Source of the DNA: Melieria omissa
Lineage: Eukaryota > Arthropoda > Insecta > Diptera > Ulidiidae
Length of the DNA stretch: 64,000 nt
Direction: 5' to 3'
NCBI GenBank assembly: GCA_963971225.1
Contig: OZ020267.1
Location: 34,529,989 to 34,593,988, forward strand
Position 1 is the stretch's first letter. Each line of letters opens with the position of its first letter. A model generated the notes under the pieces. That model saw nothing but the letters and a program-made list of their open reading frames with translations, was not told the DNA's origin and did no database searches. The position numbers were made by a program, and so were the translations under genes. Positions 37,932 through 53,446 of the stretch are shown here, one piece after another.

Positions 37932-40900
37932 ATGACCGAACCGAAACGTGTTACCTTCACTACGCTGAGCAGCAGCGTGTTGGCGGCTGCGCCGTTGGGT
38001 GTTGTGGGCGGAGGTGTCGGTTTGGCGGCGAGCGGCGGCAACACTGTCAGTTCAACGTCCGTCACATCGCTGCGTTTTGGCACAGATTTTCTCGTCGATC
38101 AGCCTGCTGCATCGACGGACGGCCGCGTCGCCAGCGGGACCGGCAATAAGTCTGGCAACAAGACGCTGCGTCTCAGCATGGAGCTGTTTCCAACGGACTC
38201 GTGCAGTTATCCTGAATTTAATTTCTCAAAATTGCTCTACTTGGAGAAGGTTAGCCAACTGAAACATTTATGAAATTTTTCTGCTCAACTGAGTTAAAAT
38301 GAATGTTTGCTGTTGATATTTGCAGAAGAAAATTAAAAAGCTGAAACAAAAGTCAAATGGTTTCGCCGATCCCTTCAACAACGACAACGACGATGATGTG
38401 GTGCGCATTGCCAAGGAGCTGGAGAAGAAGTACGGCAGCACGTATGGCAGCGGACGCGGTCGCAGCAAGAAGGACGATCACTGCGACATTGGCCTGGGTT
38501 ACGACGAGTCAGACTCGTTTATAGACAATACAGAAGCGGTACGTATCGTTCTCCGAACAATGCTTTAATTTCCAGGACATAAATTATTGAAAATGTCTGG
38601 CGATTTGGCATTAAGTTAGGAAGCTGAGGCGTATCAGAGATGCGTGAGTTTAGAAATTCAACCAAGGTGGACAGACTTTGACAACATCCCGAAGGGGGTT
38701 TGCAGTATGGATAGAATTTTCTATTTTGGATTAACAACAAGTTGCTGTTGTCATCATAGTGCAGGCTACATGGATCTGGCATAAACTGTACATGTAGCGT
38801 AAACTGCTCATTTTCCAAGGGCGACAGCAATGTTTCTATGCTCGCTTATGGGTATTCAAAACTGGGAATGGGTGTATTGAAGCATTTAACTCTGTCAGCT
38901 ATATAGAATAATTTTCCTTTAAATGGTCTGTTTTGTTTGTTTCATATATCAATGCTGTTTCATATTAATAAGTGTGGTCTGTCTGGAAAATACAAATTTT
39001 AAATCGAATTTAATAAGTCAAACAACACAAAACAAAGTCAACAACCTTCCAGCCCTTAACACATTTTCATTCTAACCTCAATTTCCTTTTATTAGCAAAT
39101 ACATAAACAAAAACAAAAACTCAATCTAAATTCCGCTTCTAACAACAAATAATTAACTGCTCTACACATGTAGTTCTAGCTGACTTTAATTATTTGTTAA
39201 AATTTGTTGATTTTAGTTTATACAAAATTTAAACAAATTGTATGTTAATGGTTTGGATTTTTTTCTCACTGTGACATTAATTGTTGCCGTAACTTGGTTT
39301 TTTCTTATAGTACGATGAGGTCATACCAGAGGAAGTTGAAACACTGGAAGGCGGCTTCTACATCAATTGCGGTGCACTTGAGTTCAAGAAGCTGCACACC
39401 GAATCGGTAAAGACCCGCACGGACGAGATTATAAAAATGCCAAATCGTGCCAGGAAGCGTGTGCTCTCGTCGTCTTCCTCCTCGGGCGATTCGTCGAGCA
39501 GCGAAGACGATGACGACGACGACGAGGTCGACTCGGAGGGCGAGGCGTCCAGCGCTGATGCAACAGCAGCAAAGGCGGCTAAAAATGCCAGCAACACTGC
39601 CGTTCCGCCACTTGAGAAGCGTCCGAAAACGAGCACTGCCAACGCCAGCGCCGGTGCTGTTGCCGTTGCCAAGAAGGCAATATCTCAGACGCAGGACCAC
39701 GAAAGTGGTAATAATAACAGCAACAGCAGCCAGAAGAAGAAGAGCAGCAAATCGATTGGCATTGGCGGCTCGTCGACGTCGAATTCGCCCAAGCCGCCGT
39801 CGTCGGTGGGCTCCGACTCGGACAAGGAGCGCGTGCGACAAAAGACTGTGAAAACTACAACGGTGAAGGACATGCTGAAGGCGAAGCGGGACAACTTTCT
39901 GAAGATGCAAGAAGGTGGTGCCACGGCTGCGACGGCGGGAAGCAGTGGTAGCGATGCGAAGACCATTAATGGCGAATTGAAGGGCGCCGCCAGTAAATCG
40001 TCTGACGACGAGTCCACCTCGAGCGATGATTCAGGCGAGCCCAGTGATTCGGATCGCAGCGCACCGCAGGGCAAGAAACCCAAAAAATCCGGAAACTCAG
40101 AGGGTGCTAACGAAAGTAAGCGTGGTAGGTCACCTGTGGCTATAAATCACTAATGACATGTTTTCTTTGATTTACTAGAGTTGCGTTCGATGGACACAAA
40201 GTTGCCCGACATCGATGCTGAACTCCTTGCAAGCCTGTGCAACTTTAAGGAGCTTGTTAAAGCCAAGAATATGATTGGCAAACGGTTTCAGTTTGACGAG
40301 CTACTCACTGAAGTATTCCTCAAGTAAGTTTACCATGATGAGAACAGCCGAGATCCTGTGGTGTTGTTAACCGACCGACTATACTTCGTTTAGAATTGAC
40401 GAAGCGCTGCTATGCATCGATAAGACACAACGAAGCATGGTTTTTGCGCACTTGGAATACCAGCTGATGTTGCCGAAATACTACTTTTTGCGCAAGGCGA
40501 AGGATTTGCGGGTGAGAGAGGAGAAGCAGAAGAGCAAACGCGCGCTGGGCAAGTTGCGCAAGGCCATCATCGAAGCGATGCCGGGTGCTATTGTCAACTT
40601 CGAGGTGGAATTGCGCAAACACGCCGAACTGCAGTGAGTATGCAACTGAATGGTTTTCACATCTACGGCTGAGAGAAGCAAAAGCATATTTATCGACACT
40701 TTGAATGTAATTTGCAGGTCAGCCAGCGTCAATGCGGATCACCCGCCTAAAATGCCAAAGAAGAAATTCCCCTGGAATAATAATTTACGGTGAGCACAAA
40801 CGATTTGGCATAACTCCAATCAAATCTAACTAAACACCATGTCAACTTTGTTACAGGAATTTGCTCTATGAAGTGTATCAGGTGCGCTGGACGTCGTACC

Positions 40901-42251
40901 CAGTGCTGGGCACACGCAAAGAGACCCTCGAGGACTTCATCAACGTCTACATGCGTGAGAAGGTAGTCGAACTGTGGCCCAATGGCTGGATGCGCTACGA
41001 GGACTTGCAGCGCGAAATCGAGAAACGCAAATTAGCCGCTAAGAAAGCTAAGGAGAAAAAGAAGGCAAAGGAAGCCCTTAGCAATGCGGCCAATGCGCAA
41101 ACAAACAACGCTGCAAACGCCGTGTCGCTGCCAAGCAGTAGTCCAGCCAATGCACCATTACCCGCGACAAATTCATTTCTGAAACAATTCGAAGATTTTG
41201 CCACTGGTAGTCGCAGTTCGTGTGCCAATTCGGACACGGAATCTGTGGCCAGCAGCAGTGCCTCCAACGGGCTGAAGCGCAAAAACTCCGACGGCAACAG
41301 GGAGCCTACAGCACGCAGCAAAGCGTCAAAGGCCAATATTATCGCTGCTGCTGCTGCTGTTGGCGCGGATCAACGCGATGTACGCAAAAACAACGGTGAC
41401 AACGGCGGCGGCAGTAGTAGCAGCAATAACAAGAAACAGCCGCAGACGTCGGCTTTGGCGTCTTCGGCAACAACAGTGGAGTTCTTGTCAACAGGCAAAA
41501 AGTTGGAACACGGCCTACCAACCGTCATGAGTATCGGTGTGGCGGCCAATGGACAGCAGCAGCCAGCGCAAGCTCTCGGCATAACAGCGCCTCAATCTCA
41601 GCCTAAACATTCCAAGCCCAGCGACCCCAAAATCTGCGTTATCGACCTGGACAAGTACCGCTGTCCCAACGACATTCTTCAGACGTCGCAGCAAATGCTG
41701 AAAACGGTGCCCATATCCACGTTGGGTGCCAGCATCAACTCCACCATGGTGTATCGGCGCGACAGCAGCAGCGAATCGGATGGCGTTGAGATTGTTGGCA
41801 TCTTCCCGGCCAAGTCACTGCCTCTGGCCGTCGTCAGCAGCAAGCCGAAACACAAAAAGAACGCAAGCAACACATTGCCGGCGATCAGCACCACCTACCA
41901 CGTGGATGTGGCAAATGCGGCCTTATATTCAACAGCGCCCACCATGGTTAACACAAACAACAACAATAACAACAACAACAACACCAATGCAAATAACAAC
42001 AGTAAGAAGCTGCAGAGCGGCATCAATTCAAAGGCGAAAGATGCGGCCAGCTGCAGCAGTGCACTCGAATTTGATGCGCAGCAAATGGCGCGAGCGCTTA
42101 AGGAACTCGGGGTAAGTGCACTTCACATTTGATGGCATTCACCACGTCAAGTAATTGAATGGTTTCGGTTTTGTAGGATCTGAAACAGTTGCAGCAACAG
42201 CCCAATCTATTGCCGCCGAATGCCTCGAAGAAGGACCAAAACGCCCAATGA
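37932..42251 (+). CDS. yem: Yemanuclein, ubinuclein subunit of the HIRA complex
   Basis: Nuclear partner of HIRA in replication-independent deposition of histone H3.3, needed for male pronucleus assembly in flies. Eight coding exons: 37932-38249, 38326-38538, 39311-40115, 40179-40323, 40394-40633, 40718-40789, 40857-42111 and 42177-42251, giving 1,040 aa (Drosophila about 1,000). The start MTEPKRVTF is the first ATG in frame. The HRD/HUN domain (IGLGYDESDSFIDNTEA, then YDEVIPEEVETLEGGFYI), which binds HIRA and histone, straddles the 772 bp second intron at about residues 160-200. A Ser/Asp-rich acidic stretch follows, then the conserved ubinuclein middle domain (from DTKLPDIDAELLASLCNFKE to the KYYFLRKAKDLR region) and Asn/Gln-rich sequence. 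Oddity: TGA followed by a long open extension (next entry). Confidence 0.93.
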
Positions 42252-42590
42252 CCCACAGCTAGCTACGGTGCTGCTTTCAGTAACATGTCCAACATTTCGT
42301 GCTACAGCAATCAGGCCGATGCCTTGTTGGGCACAACGGGAGCCGTTGCGGCGGGTATAGCAGCAACGCCCGGAAAGCTGCCACCGTTCAGTGCGCTGCC
42401 ACCACTGCCAATTTTTCTGCCACCACAGCTGCCGCCACCACCGCCGCCGGTGCCGCAGCAGGAACTACAGCCACCGCTGCCGCCACCACTATCACTACCG
42501 CCGCCACCGCCGTTGCCCACGGCACAGCAGCAACAACAACAACAGCAGCATCAATTAACACAGCAAATACAGACGAAGCTGAAATTGTAA
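42252..42590 (+). other. In-frame open extension after the yem TGA
   Basis: The yem stop reads CAA TGA CCC, and the same frame then stays open for 112 codons to a TAA at 42588-42590. The translated tail is hydrophobic/Ala-Gly at first, then strongly proline-rich (PPQLPPPPPPVPQQ), then a Gln run. TGA followed by C is the leakiest stop context in flies. It is either a readthrough extension or a chance open frame in CCN/CAG-rich 3' UTR. Confidence 0.45.
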
Positions 42591-44586
42591 AATTTCCCTG
42601 ATGTCGCGATGAAGGAGAAATTGGGGGGTATTCCTTCCCATTATTGCATTTGTATTTTGTAAATTAACACAGAGCAATGTTCGCGGTCTGCTGTTGCATT
42701 CTCAATCGTATTCGACGCCATTAATTTTCGAGTCGCATGGAAACGGCACCAACGCTGCTGGTGCCGCAGCTATCACTTAAGTTTGTTCGTTCATCAATTT
42801 TTTTGTTTTAAGCAAGTTATGCACATCCGTAGCATTTAAGCATGAGTTTCATTCTGTTAAGTATAAATTCGAATTTGTGAATTTGAATTCCTTAATAGTC
42901 TGTGTAAGCCACTCTCAACCCTCAACTTAATTGTAACTAATTTATGCGCAGCAAATATAAATTCGATTTGATACAACACATTGTTTCGGCAGCGTATTAT
43001 CTTTGTCCTTTTGTTTGTGTACTCTTAATTTGTGTTTTTAGAAAATATGGAATTTTATTATTTAGATATTCTCTGGCATTACATTAAAATTAGTTAGCAC
43101 TCGGTTATGAGAGTGTGATCTTAAGTCTAGAAATGAAATAAAAACAAAAAGTAGCCTATCGCTGAAATGTATTTACAAAAAACGTGCTCATTCTGATGGC
43201 ATCACAAACATCACAACACAAGTTCGGTTAACAATTTGCAATGCAAAGCGACGTTGAAGCGCGAAAAGAGAAACATTTCTGTTTTGAATATAATTTTAAA
43301 GCGAACATAAACGCCAATAAATTATTAAGGATATGTATTTATTTGCACTTTGTTTGATTGCTTACTCGAAAAGGATAGAAGGAAGGGGAAAGTATGAAAG
43401 TAACATGAAGCAAAGAAGAGAAGTTTTGCAATGTTGAATGTATCTGCATTATGTCATACAATGCACTAAAATGTGTCATCCAGTCAGATTAGTTCAGTGT
43501 TTGTTATAACGAACTGAGTCGGCTTCTAACTTTGTTGTCAACGACGGTCAAAGCACAGCAATTAGTTGTGTAAAAGAGGTGAAACTGGGACATAAAACAA
43601 CAAGTACCAATTGAAGCTAAGTTTCCGATTCAAATCCAAAGTAAAATTCGATAGTAAAAATAACACTTTATTACGAATTCAATTGGCGGGCAAACGCAGC
43701 AAATATGTAGCGCAATTTTGCCTTAAAATTAAACTACACAAAAAAAAATTTTGTGATGACCGATTACCAGCTCGACATTGCGATCCTACAAATTTACACA
43801 AACATTTGGTTATAAAAAATTAATTAAAAAAAGAATATAAAAAATTCCAAATTTAAATATTTACATGGCAAAAAGATTATTTTCCTGGCACCATAACCTG
43901 ATGAACGCTTTTACAGCGTTTTTCAAAAAAACTCCATACAGAGTTTCACGGTGCCACGCAAATTGAACTTTCCTATCTTCTAAATACACATCAGAAATAT
44001 TCCTCCCCAGGCTATAGAAATTCTATTAAAAATAATTTTGTGATGCAAAACAAATTACTTGCAAATAGTGGTTAAAAGCAAGAAACAAGTCGACTTGTAT
44101 GCTTTCAATTAACCGAAGACAAAAGCTCAGAACACATTTTATTTGGTTGAACAATGTGTTCTGGCGCGATAATCATTTATATGTTGGGTCAAAAATTCTT
44201 CCATCTTCTTAGGGCATCCGTACAAAATAAAACGGGCATCCGTTCAGAGACTGAATGACACTTTATCTGTTCATCTATTTTTTAAATATTAATCTTCAAT
44301 TGTCAAAATCATTTGTCTGCAGCAGGGAGCGGCCCAGAAAATAGAGAGTGGTCAGAATTTTGAAAAGGTTAGTCTTCTTGATAAGGTGCTCAGTAATCGC
44401 TTCTCAGAATTTGCATTTATGTACATTGACAAGACAAAAGAAATAACCGCAGATTGTGTTGCATGCGCGTTTTCGAGCCAAAGATTAAAATTCCGTGTAT
44501 TCTTTATCCATGAGCCTAGTGCATAGAATAGATAGCTATATATAAAATTGTAGATAGTTTTGAGGGCGGGAATATCGCACTTAATC
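42591..44586. other. yem 3' UTR and intergenic DNA
   Basis: The left part to about 43160 is probably yem 3' UTR. The rest, to the Atg14 stop, is AT-rich with no recognisable gene. yem and Atg14 are convergent. Confidence 0.5.
43137..43142 (+). terminator. Poly(A) signal candidate for yem
   Basis: AATAAA in an A-rich context about 890 bp after the yem TGA. Confidence 0.5.
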
Positions 44587-46278
44587 TTATTTCTTCCAAG
44601 GCCAAAATGAAGTGATACGATTTGCTGATGCCATGAGCACAGACATGGAGGACTGTTGCGCCGCAGCTGGTGGTAGTAAGCTCGAATTATTGATTTCATG
44701 ATGTGGCGGCATATTCGGCACCGCCTCCCAGTCTAAGCGCAATGAATTCTCATCTGTAAGCAAACAAAATTATTGAGATACAAAATTGATGCAACGCCAC
44801 CTACCTTCCGACTCGGACTCGGTAGCTGTTTCGATGCCGATTAGCAGCGAGTCCACGGACTTCATTAGCGGCGCATTGGACACCTCGTGAAAACCATGCC
44901 GCCCCAAGTCACTTCGCTCCACATCCAATATGGCTTGAATATTCTCGAGCGTGTGATTTTCGTTTAGGTTGCGCAGCTGCACTTGCTGCGTGTAGGCGAG
45001 GTACAAAATGTTCGTGTTCAGGCGCGATACCTTTCGCATGAATTGCTCCTCGTTCAGTTTCTTGCAAAAATCGCTGCGAATCATGGATAGATATGATTAC
45101 TTACAGCTAAAAACTTGTTGCTCACCCGCTCTCAACTGTACTCACCCGTAGGCCAACTTGTACGGCAGCCGCACGTTCAGGTAGTAGCTGAGTAACTGTG
45201 TCAGCTGCGTGGTGTAGGTAAGCGCGCCCGCAATGCGGAACGCGTTCACGCGACTCGGCGTCTCGTTGGCAGTGGTCTTGGGCACGTCATCCTTGTTGTC
45301 CGACAGCCAGTCCAGGTATGCGGAGTAGTCACCGTTGGCCGGCAGCGAGGGGCCCACAATTCGGTACTGCATCTCGCTGATGCCGCTGCCATGGAACACC
45401 CACTTGCCGCGTATGTACGACGTATTCTTGGCATCCGCCAGCGCCGCTATAGTCTCGGACTCCTCATGGTCCGCAGCGACCAAGTCCAGACCATCGCCGC
45501 CGCCGGCAGCCGTGGCAGCTGCACGCAAGGCGCGCGGCCTCATCTCATCCTTTAGCACCACCTCCGATATGGGAAAGATGTACTTGACGAGCTGGTGTAT
45601 GCAGCGCCGTATGACCAGTTGCAGCTCGTCCAGCTGTAGCTTGTGTCGCTCGCGCAATTTGCTAATCTTCTCGATGCGATCGAGCACATAGTTCTCCAGC
45701 TCCTTCACTTTGATTGGATAGTTGGGCAAATGTTTGCGCTTTTCCACGTTCGCCCTGCACAGCTGTTTGTGCTGCTCCTTCAGCGTCTCCAGTTGGTCGC
45801 GCTTCCTGGCGACGAGCGACTTGAGTAGCTGAATCTGCTCCTTCTTGCGCTTGATCTCGAACAGCACGTTCTCACTGGCGCGCCGTTCGCGTATTTGGCG
45901 TTCGTAGCTGTTGCTCAAGTCTTTGATGTTGGCCTGAAATTTCAAGTACTTTTGCTGCTTCTCCGACAAACTGCAATGAGACACTCTGGAAGCAACATCT
46001 TGACTTGATTTGGAGGCGACTTACCTCTCGCGTGGCAGATTGCCGCGCGCACTGTGTATAATATTGCCATTCCGCACGCACTCGCGACAGTGGAAGCGCA
46101 CTGGTCGCCGACTTTGGCCGCACAACGGGCACAGACACCTCAAACTCGACCCGCTTGCGCCGCTACCGTGTGCGGTGCCCGTGCGCGCTGCGTCCTCATC
46201 ATCGCTGGAGCTGGAAACATGCAGATTCAGGTTGGGCGCCCTTGAGTTCTCATCTGACGAGCTGGAAATGGATGCCAT
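44587..46278 (-). CDS. Atg14: Atg14 (Barkor), autophagy PI3-kinase subunit
   Basis: Targeting subunit of the class III PI3-kinase complex I (Vps34, Vps15, Atg6) that makes PI3P at the ER site of autophagosome formation. Four coding exons in phase: 46278-46025, 45970-45146, 45073-44805 and 44753-44587, giving 504 aa. An acidic Ser-rich start is followed by paired zinc-binding-type cysteines (CLCPLCG, then HCREC; about residues 49-70), then a coiled coil at about 90-190 rich in Lys/Glu/Leu, then the conserved globular part (CIHQLVKYIFPISEV). The C-terminal ITSFWPWKK is an aromatic/basic tail of the kind that senses curved membrane in the family (BATS region). The ATG chosen is the first in frame. 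It is adjacent to Pdhb on the same strand, as I remember for Drosophila. Confidence 0.9.
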
Positions 46279-46923
46279 AACATAATCCACCTTCGCTGTC
46301 CGCCTACCCCACGGGTGCTGCCTGCGCGTGAAGCGACTTATGCGATTTGCCTGAGAGCAGTTGTCGTCGATCTGTGCGTTAGCACCACGTAGTGAAAGGA
46401 TTTGTAGACTGCCACTAATTTCTAGTTTATTTATTTTAATTGTAGTGTATGCGCAGCTTTTGTTTTTACTTTCTTCTATTTTTTCACTTTGTCAACTTGA
46501 TGGGCAGAGTTGTATTTTTGCGAACGCCATACGAACATGCGGGTTTTTGGTGCGCAGTGTGGCACAGTTAACTGACATTAAATAGTAAGTAATTTGTAGT
46601 TATTGCTGATTTATCTGGAAATTTCGAAATATCAATTAAACTAGTTACAAACAGTACTCTGAGTGCTCTTTGTTGTATTTGACTAAACTTTTTATTTTTG
46701 TAATTAATACAAAATTTCAACTCAGGCTATTCACAGTTCTACTGTTGAGGTAATATTTGATGACGTCTTCACCGTTCGATGATTAGGCGCAGATTGTTTA
46801 CCACTTTCGAAATTTTGGCAGTGCTTTCTTTGTAGTTTCTGCAAAACTATCTACGTTGGCGATTATTTGCTACATACAGGAACTCGTATTGGAGGTAATT
46901 GCGAAAATTCGCACTCATAACAG

Positions 46924-46988
46924 CCTCAGAAAACAAATGTCGTATGTTCCATTAAGCTTAGTAGGACATACGACAGTTGTTTTCTCAG
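46924..46988. repeat. Short hairpin repeat, copy 2
   Basis: Near-perfect 65 bp stem-loop. The left arm CCTCAGAAAACAAATGTCGT pairs with the right arm, which ends ACGACAGTTGTTTTCTCAGG; the loop is about CATTAAGCTTAGTA. It is related to copy 1 at 17211-17280. It could be a tiny foldback MITE, or DNA that would give a pre-miRNA-like hairpin if transcribed. Confidence 0.75.
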
Positions 46989-47144
46989 GCGACGAAAAGG
47001 TGTCCATGCTTTCCAAAGATAGGTGGACAATTTAAGCAGACGCAAACAACCTGAGCCCGAGTAGTACAAGTTCGCTTTGAAATCCGTAGATTGTGTAAAC
47101 CTTGACCCAAATCATTCTATCAGGAAGTACTTAGTTGAGTAGGT

Positions 47145-47411
47145 TAGGTAGGGAAGGGTGTGTGCGTCCCAAGGGCAGCACTACCACTCGGAGGCCAAAA
47201 TGGCCCATTGTGAATCCCTTCAGGGAAGATTCTGGAGCTAACCAGTGGCTCTCAGTTCGGGGCAAACCAATTCGACCTCTTGATGAAGGAGAGTAGATCC
47301 GATATTTCAACTACTGCTGTGCAGGCCAAGTCTACCAGGAACCTTGACCCCAGGGTACGGAGTCGGCGTTCCTGCAGAGCCGGGCAGCGGCACAGGTACT
47401 GTTGAATCGTT
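47145..47411 (-). mobile_element. 5'-truncated non-LTR retrotransposon (LINE) 3' end
   Basis: Read on the minus strand, the piece opens inside a reading frame (QYLCRCPALQERRLRTLGS, on to a TGA at about residue 50) that resembles the Cys-containing C-terminus of I/R1/Jockey-type polymerase-RNase H proteins, then about 100 bp of 3' UTR. It is bounded by exact 17 bp direct repeats TACTTAGTTGAGTAGGT at 47128-47144 and 47412-47428, a target-site duplication typical of target-primed insertion. No poly(A) tail: the 3' end runs CCCTACCTAACC. The clade is not certain. Confidence 0.75.
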
Positions 47412-48118
47412 TACTTAGTTGAGTAGGTATGTTCAATTCAGAGTAGAGGAATTTTTATAAAATCGTTTCTTTATCATTGCTTTATCCAGAAACTGTCAAT
47501 AGGAACCAAATGTTCAACTGTCCCATCAGCTGCTCCCAAAATTTAAATTCTTCGACACATCTGGTGACCAACAATTTTCTTTCTCCCCACACAGATTTTA
47601 ACCTCTTTCGTTTAAATTCATTAATTTCGTTTATTTTATGTTTTTATATGCTACTTTCCATTATGGTTTTCAGAGATTTCAACTAAAAAAAAAATAATTT
47701 TTTTAAATAAAATCACATTTTCCAATTTAAAGCAATGCGCATGACCGGTCGCATTGGCATTTTACAAATACCAGTGCCCGGCGCACGCTCATACCATCTA
47801 TCAGTCACTGCTAAGTAATTTTAGTGTTTACAGTGAAAGTAATAAACACACATTGAATAAATCGATTTCCAATTGAATTAAAGATGCCGGCATTCTTTAG
47901 GGCAGTCACGATGTTTGTATAAAAGCAGCAAATATAACATTAATTACCATGATCAATTACAATTCGCCTGTTCAGTTACTAGACAATTAAGCATCACTTG
48001 GCGGCAATGGTGAACTCTGCGTGCTTATGATGTCGAATAAACTTTGTTTCAATAATGATGGGGTAATCTAGCAATTTTTTTTACAATGATCTTTCTAAGT
48101 GCCGTCTTTTCTAGGTGC

Positions 48119-48124
48119 TTTATT
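48119..48124 (-). terminator. Possible poly(A) signal for Pdhb
   Basis: AATAAA on the minus strand only a few bases after the Pdhb TAG. A more distal signal may be the one used. Confidence 0.3.
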
Positions 48125-48127
48125 CAT

Positions 48128-51698
<3,571 letters not shown>

Positions 51699-53446
51699 TC
51701 TGTCGTTCGGTTCGTGCGGATTACACTTTCTTTTGCTTCGTTACAGATCTGCAAGGAAAACGGCGGTTCACAAATGCACTTGATTGTGTAATTTCTCAAA
51801 AATTATTACAAATTTGCTTGACCCGTTACCGTAATGTGCTGTACTAGTCGGAAAAATTTTGACACTAATTTTCGAGTGCGACCACATCCACATGGGCAGA
51901 GAGAGATGGCACTGAACGCAATGTCAGTTTATTTGAAGGGTTGCGTGAAAAAGTAGTTTTTGGCGGTTAAAGACGCAACGTTGAGTACTGGATATGAGAC
52001 GAATAATTAAAAATCATATTTGTAAACTTGTGCAAATGATAAACCATATTAAATGTGAAATTTGTTTATTTGGTAGATTGTTGGTGGTATTTTTTAAGCG
52101 CAAGTTGACAGGTTTTTTTGTTTTTAAGAAATGTTATATATAATCTGATGATGTATTATGCCTTGATTACACGTAACGAGTAAGTGGCGAGTCAGTAACT
52201 TGAACGAGTACTCGTTTCGTCTAAACAGTAAGGCGAGTTGTTTATTGAGTCGGCGACCGAGTAGAGTGGCGAGAAAGCCACTAGAATCACATTTTGTTTA
52301 CTAGGCCAAGTACTACTTTACCGTTATATTTTTCTTCTTTTCGCAGCGATTCGCTGAATCGCTCGTCACATGCGGAATGCGCCACACGCCACTTTTCGCT
52401 CGTTTGAGTTTAATTGATTGATTCACTAGAATCATGCTTTCATTACACGTAACGAGTAGAGTGGCGAGTCAGTAACTCGAACGAGTATTCGTTTCCTCTA
52501 AACAGTAAGGCGAGTTGTTGATCGAGTAGAGTGGCGAGAGAGCCACTAGAATCACATTTTGTTTACTAGGCCGAGTTCTACTTTACAGTTATATTTTTCT
52601 TCTTTTCGCAGCGATTCGCTGAATCGCTCGTCACATGCGGACGGTTGAGTTTAATTGCGTGAGTTGCTTAGTTCATTTTGTGCATTGTAAAAACGAACTG
52701 ACTCGCTACGGGTCAAAATACGTTTCAACAACTCGTCGCTTTTGCTCGCCATCCCAATTCTCTCGGCCTAGTATCATTTTGATGTCTCGCCACTCTACTC
52801 GTTATGTGTATTCAATGCATTAATTCCTTCGAAAGTGGTTGAGGAAACGTTGCACAACGACAATGGAATTTTTGATATTTTCGTAGTTTTTCTTACAATG
52901 TTGGAAGTTTTAAAAAATATTACATTTTCTTTTTTTTTTTTTAAATCGAGCGAACGTTGTGCGGCAAGAGTCCAATTACAGTTCGAATATTTTTTATTGT
53001 GTATCGGTCTGCGTTCACTATCAGCTGGGTTTCATTACATGCGGTGAGTGTGTTGGAAAGGGATGGCTTCAAATAAATGCCAGTTGCTTTTTATATAACT
53101 TTGAGTTTGAGCTGTCATTCGATTTAGCCCAGCTGCGAAAACCAGCAGACCGATAATTCCATATCGAACGGATTTCCTAAAGAATTTTTGCATGTTTTGT
53201 TTGAGTTCGTTTTGTGAGTGCAAAGCAGTTTGATAAAAGTATATTTAATAATAAAATGTGCAATACAACACGTATGAAAAGCAAAAGTCCGACAGACTGG
53301 CGCTTGCGTGAATGTTGATTTGGCACTTACTTGACTAATGGTTTTTCACCACTCATCTTGGCAGGCTGACACTACCCGCGTACAGATTCACGATTGTTGC
53401 TTTGCGTGCGGTGCTGCGACATTTCACTAAGTTGCGAAGACCAGAA
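51699..53446. other. Divergent region between Pdhb and the Nudix gene
   Basis: Upstream region of both genes, largely occupied by the 52159-52819 repeat element. An acceptor-like TTGGCAG at about 53358-53364 suggests the Nudix gene may have an upstream non-coding exon. Confidence 0.45.
52159..52819. mobile_element. MITE with an internal direct duplication (about 660 bp)
   Basis: The left end reads TTGATTACACGTAACGAGTA; the right end, read in reverse, is TTGAATACACATAACGAGTA, continuing GAGTGGCGAG. A third copy of this end (TTACACGTAACGAGTAGAG) lies inside at about 52443. About 210 bp are directly repeated at 52159-52372 and 52434-52641, including GCAGCGATTCGCTGAATCGC, itself a partial palindrome. 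So the element has terminal inverted repeats plus a duplicated left half. No transposase frame and no clear target duplication; superfamily unassigned. Confidence 0.7.

Larger units (their letters stand above)
46279..48118. other. Intergenic between Atg14 and Pdhb
   Basis: Contains the Atg14 upstream region, one hairpin repeat (46924-46988) and a 5'-truncated retrotransposon (47145-47411). No other gene is supported; the frame at 47477-47686 (+) is not coding-like. Confidence 0.5.
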
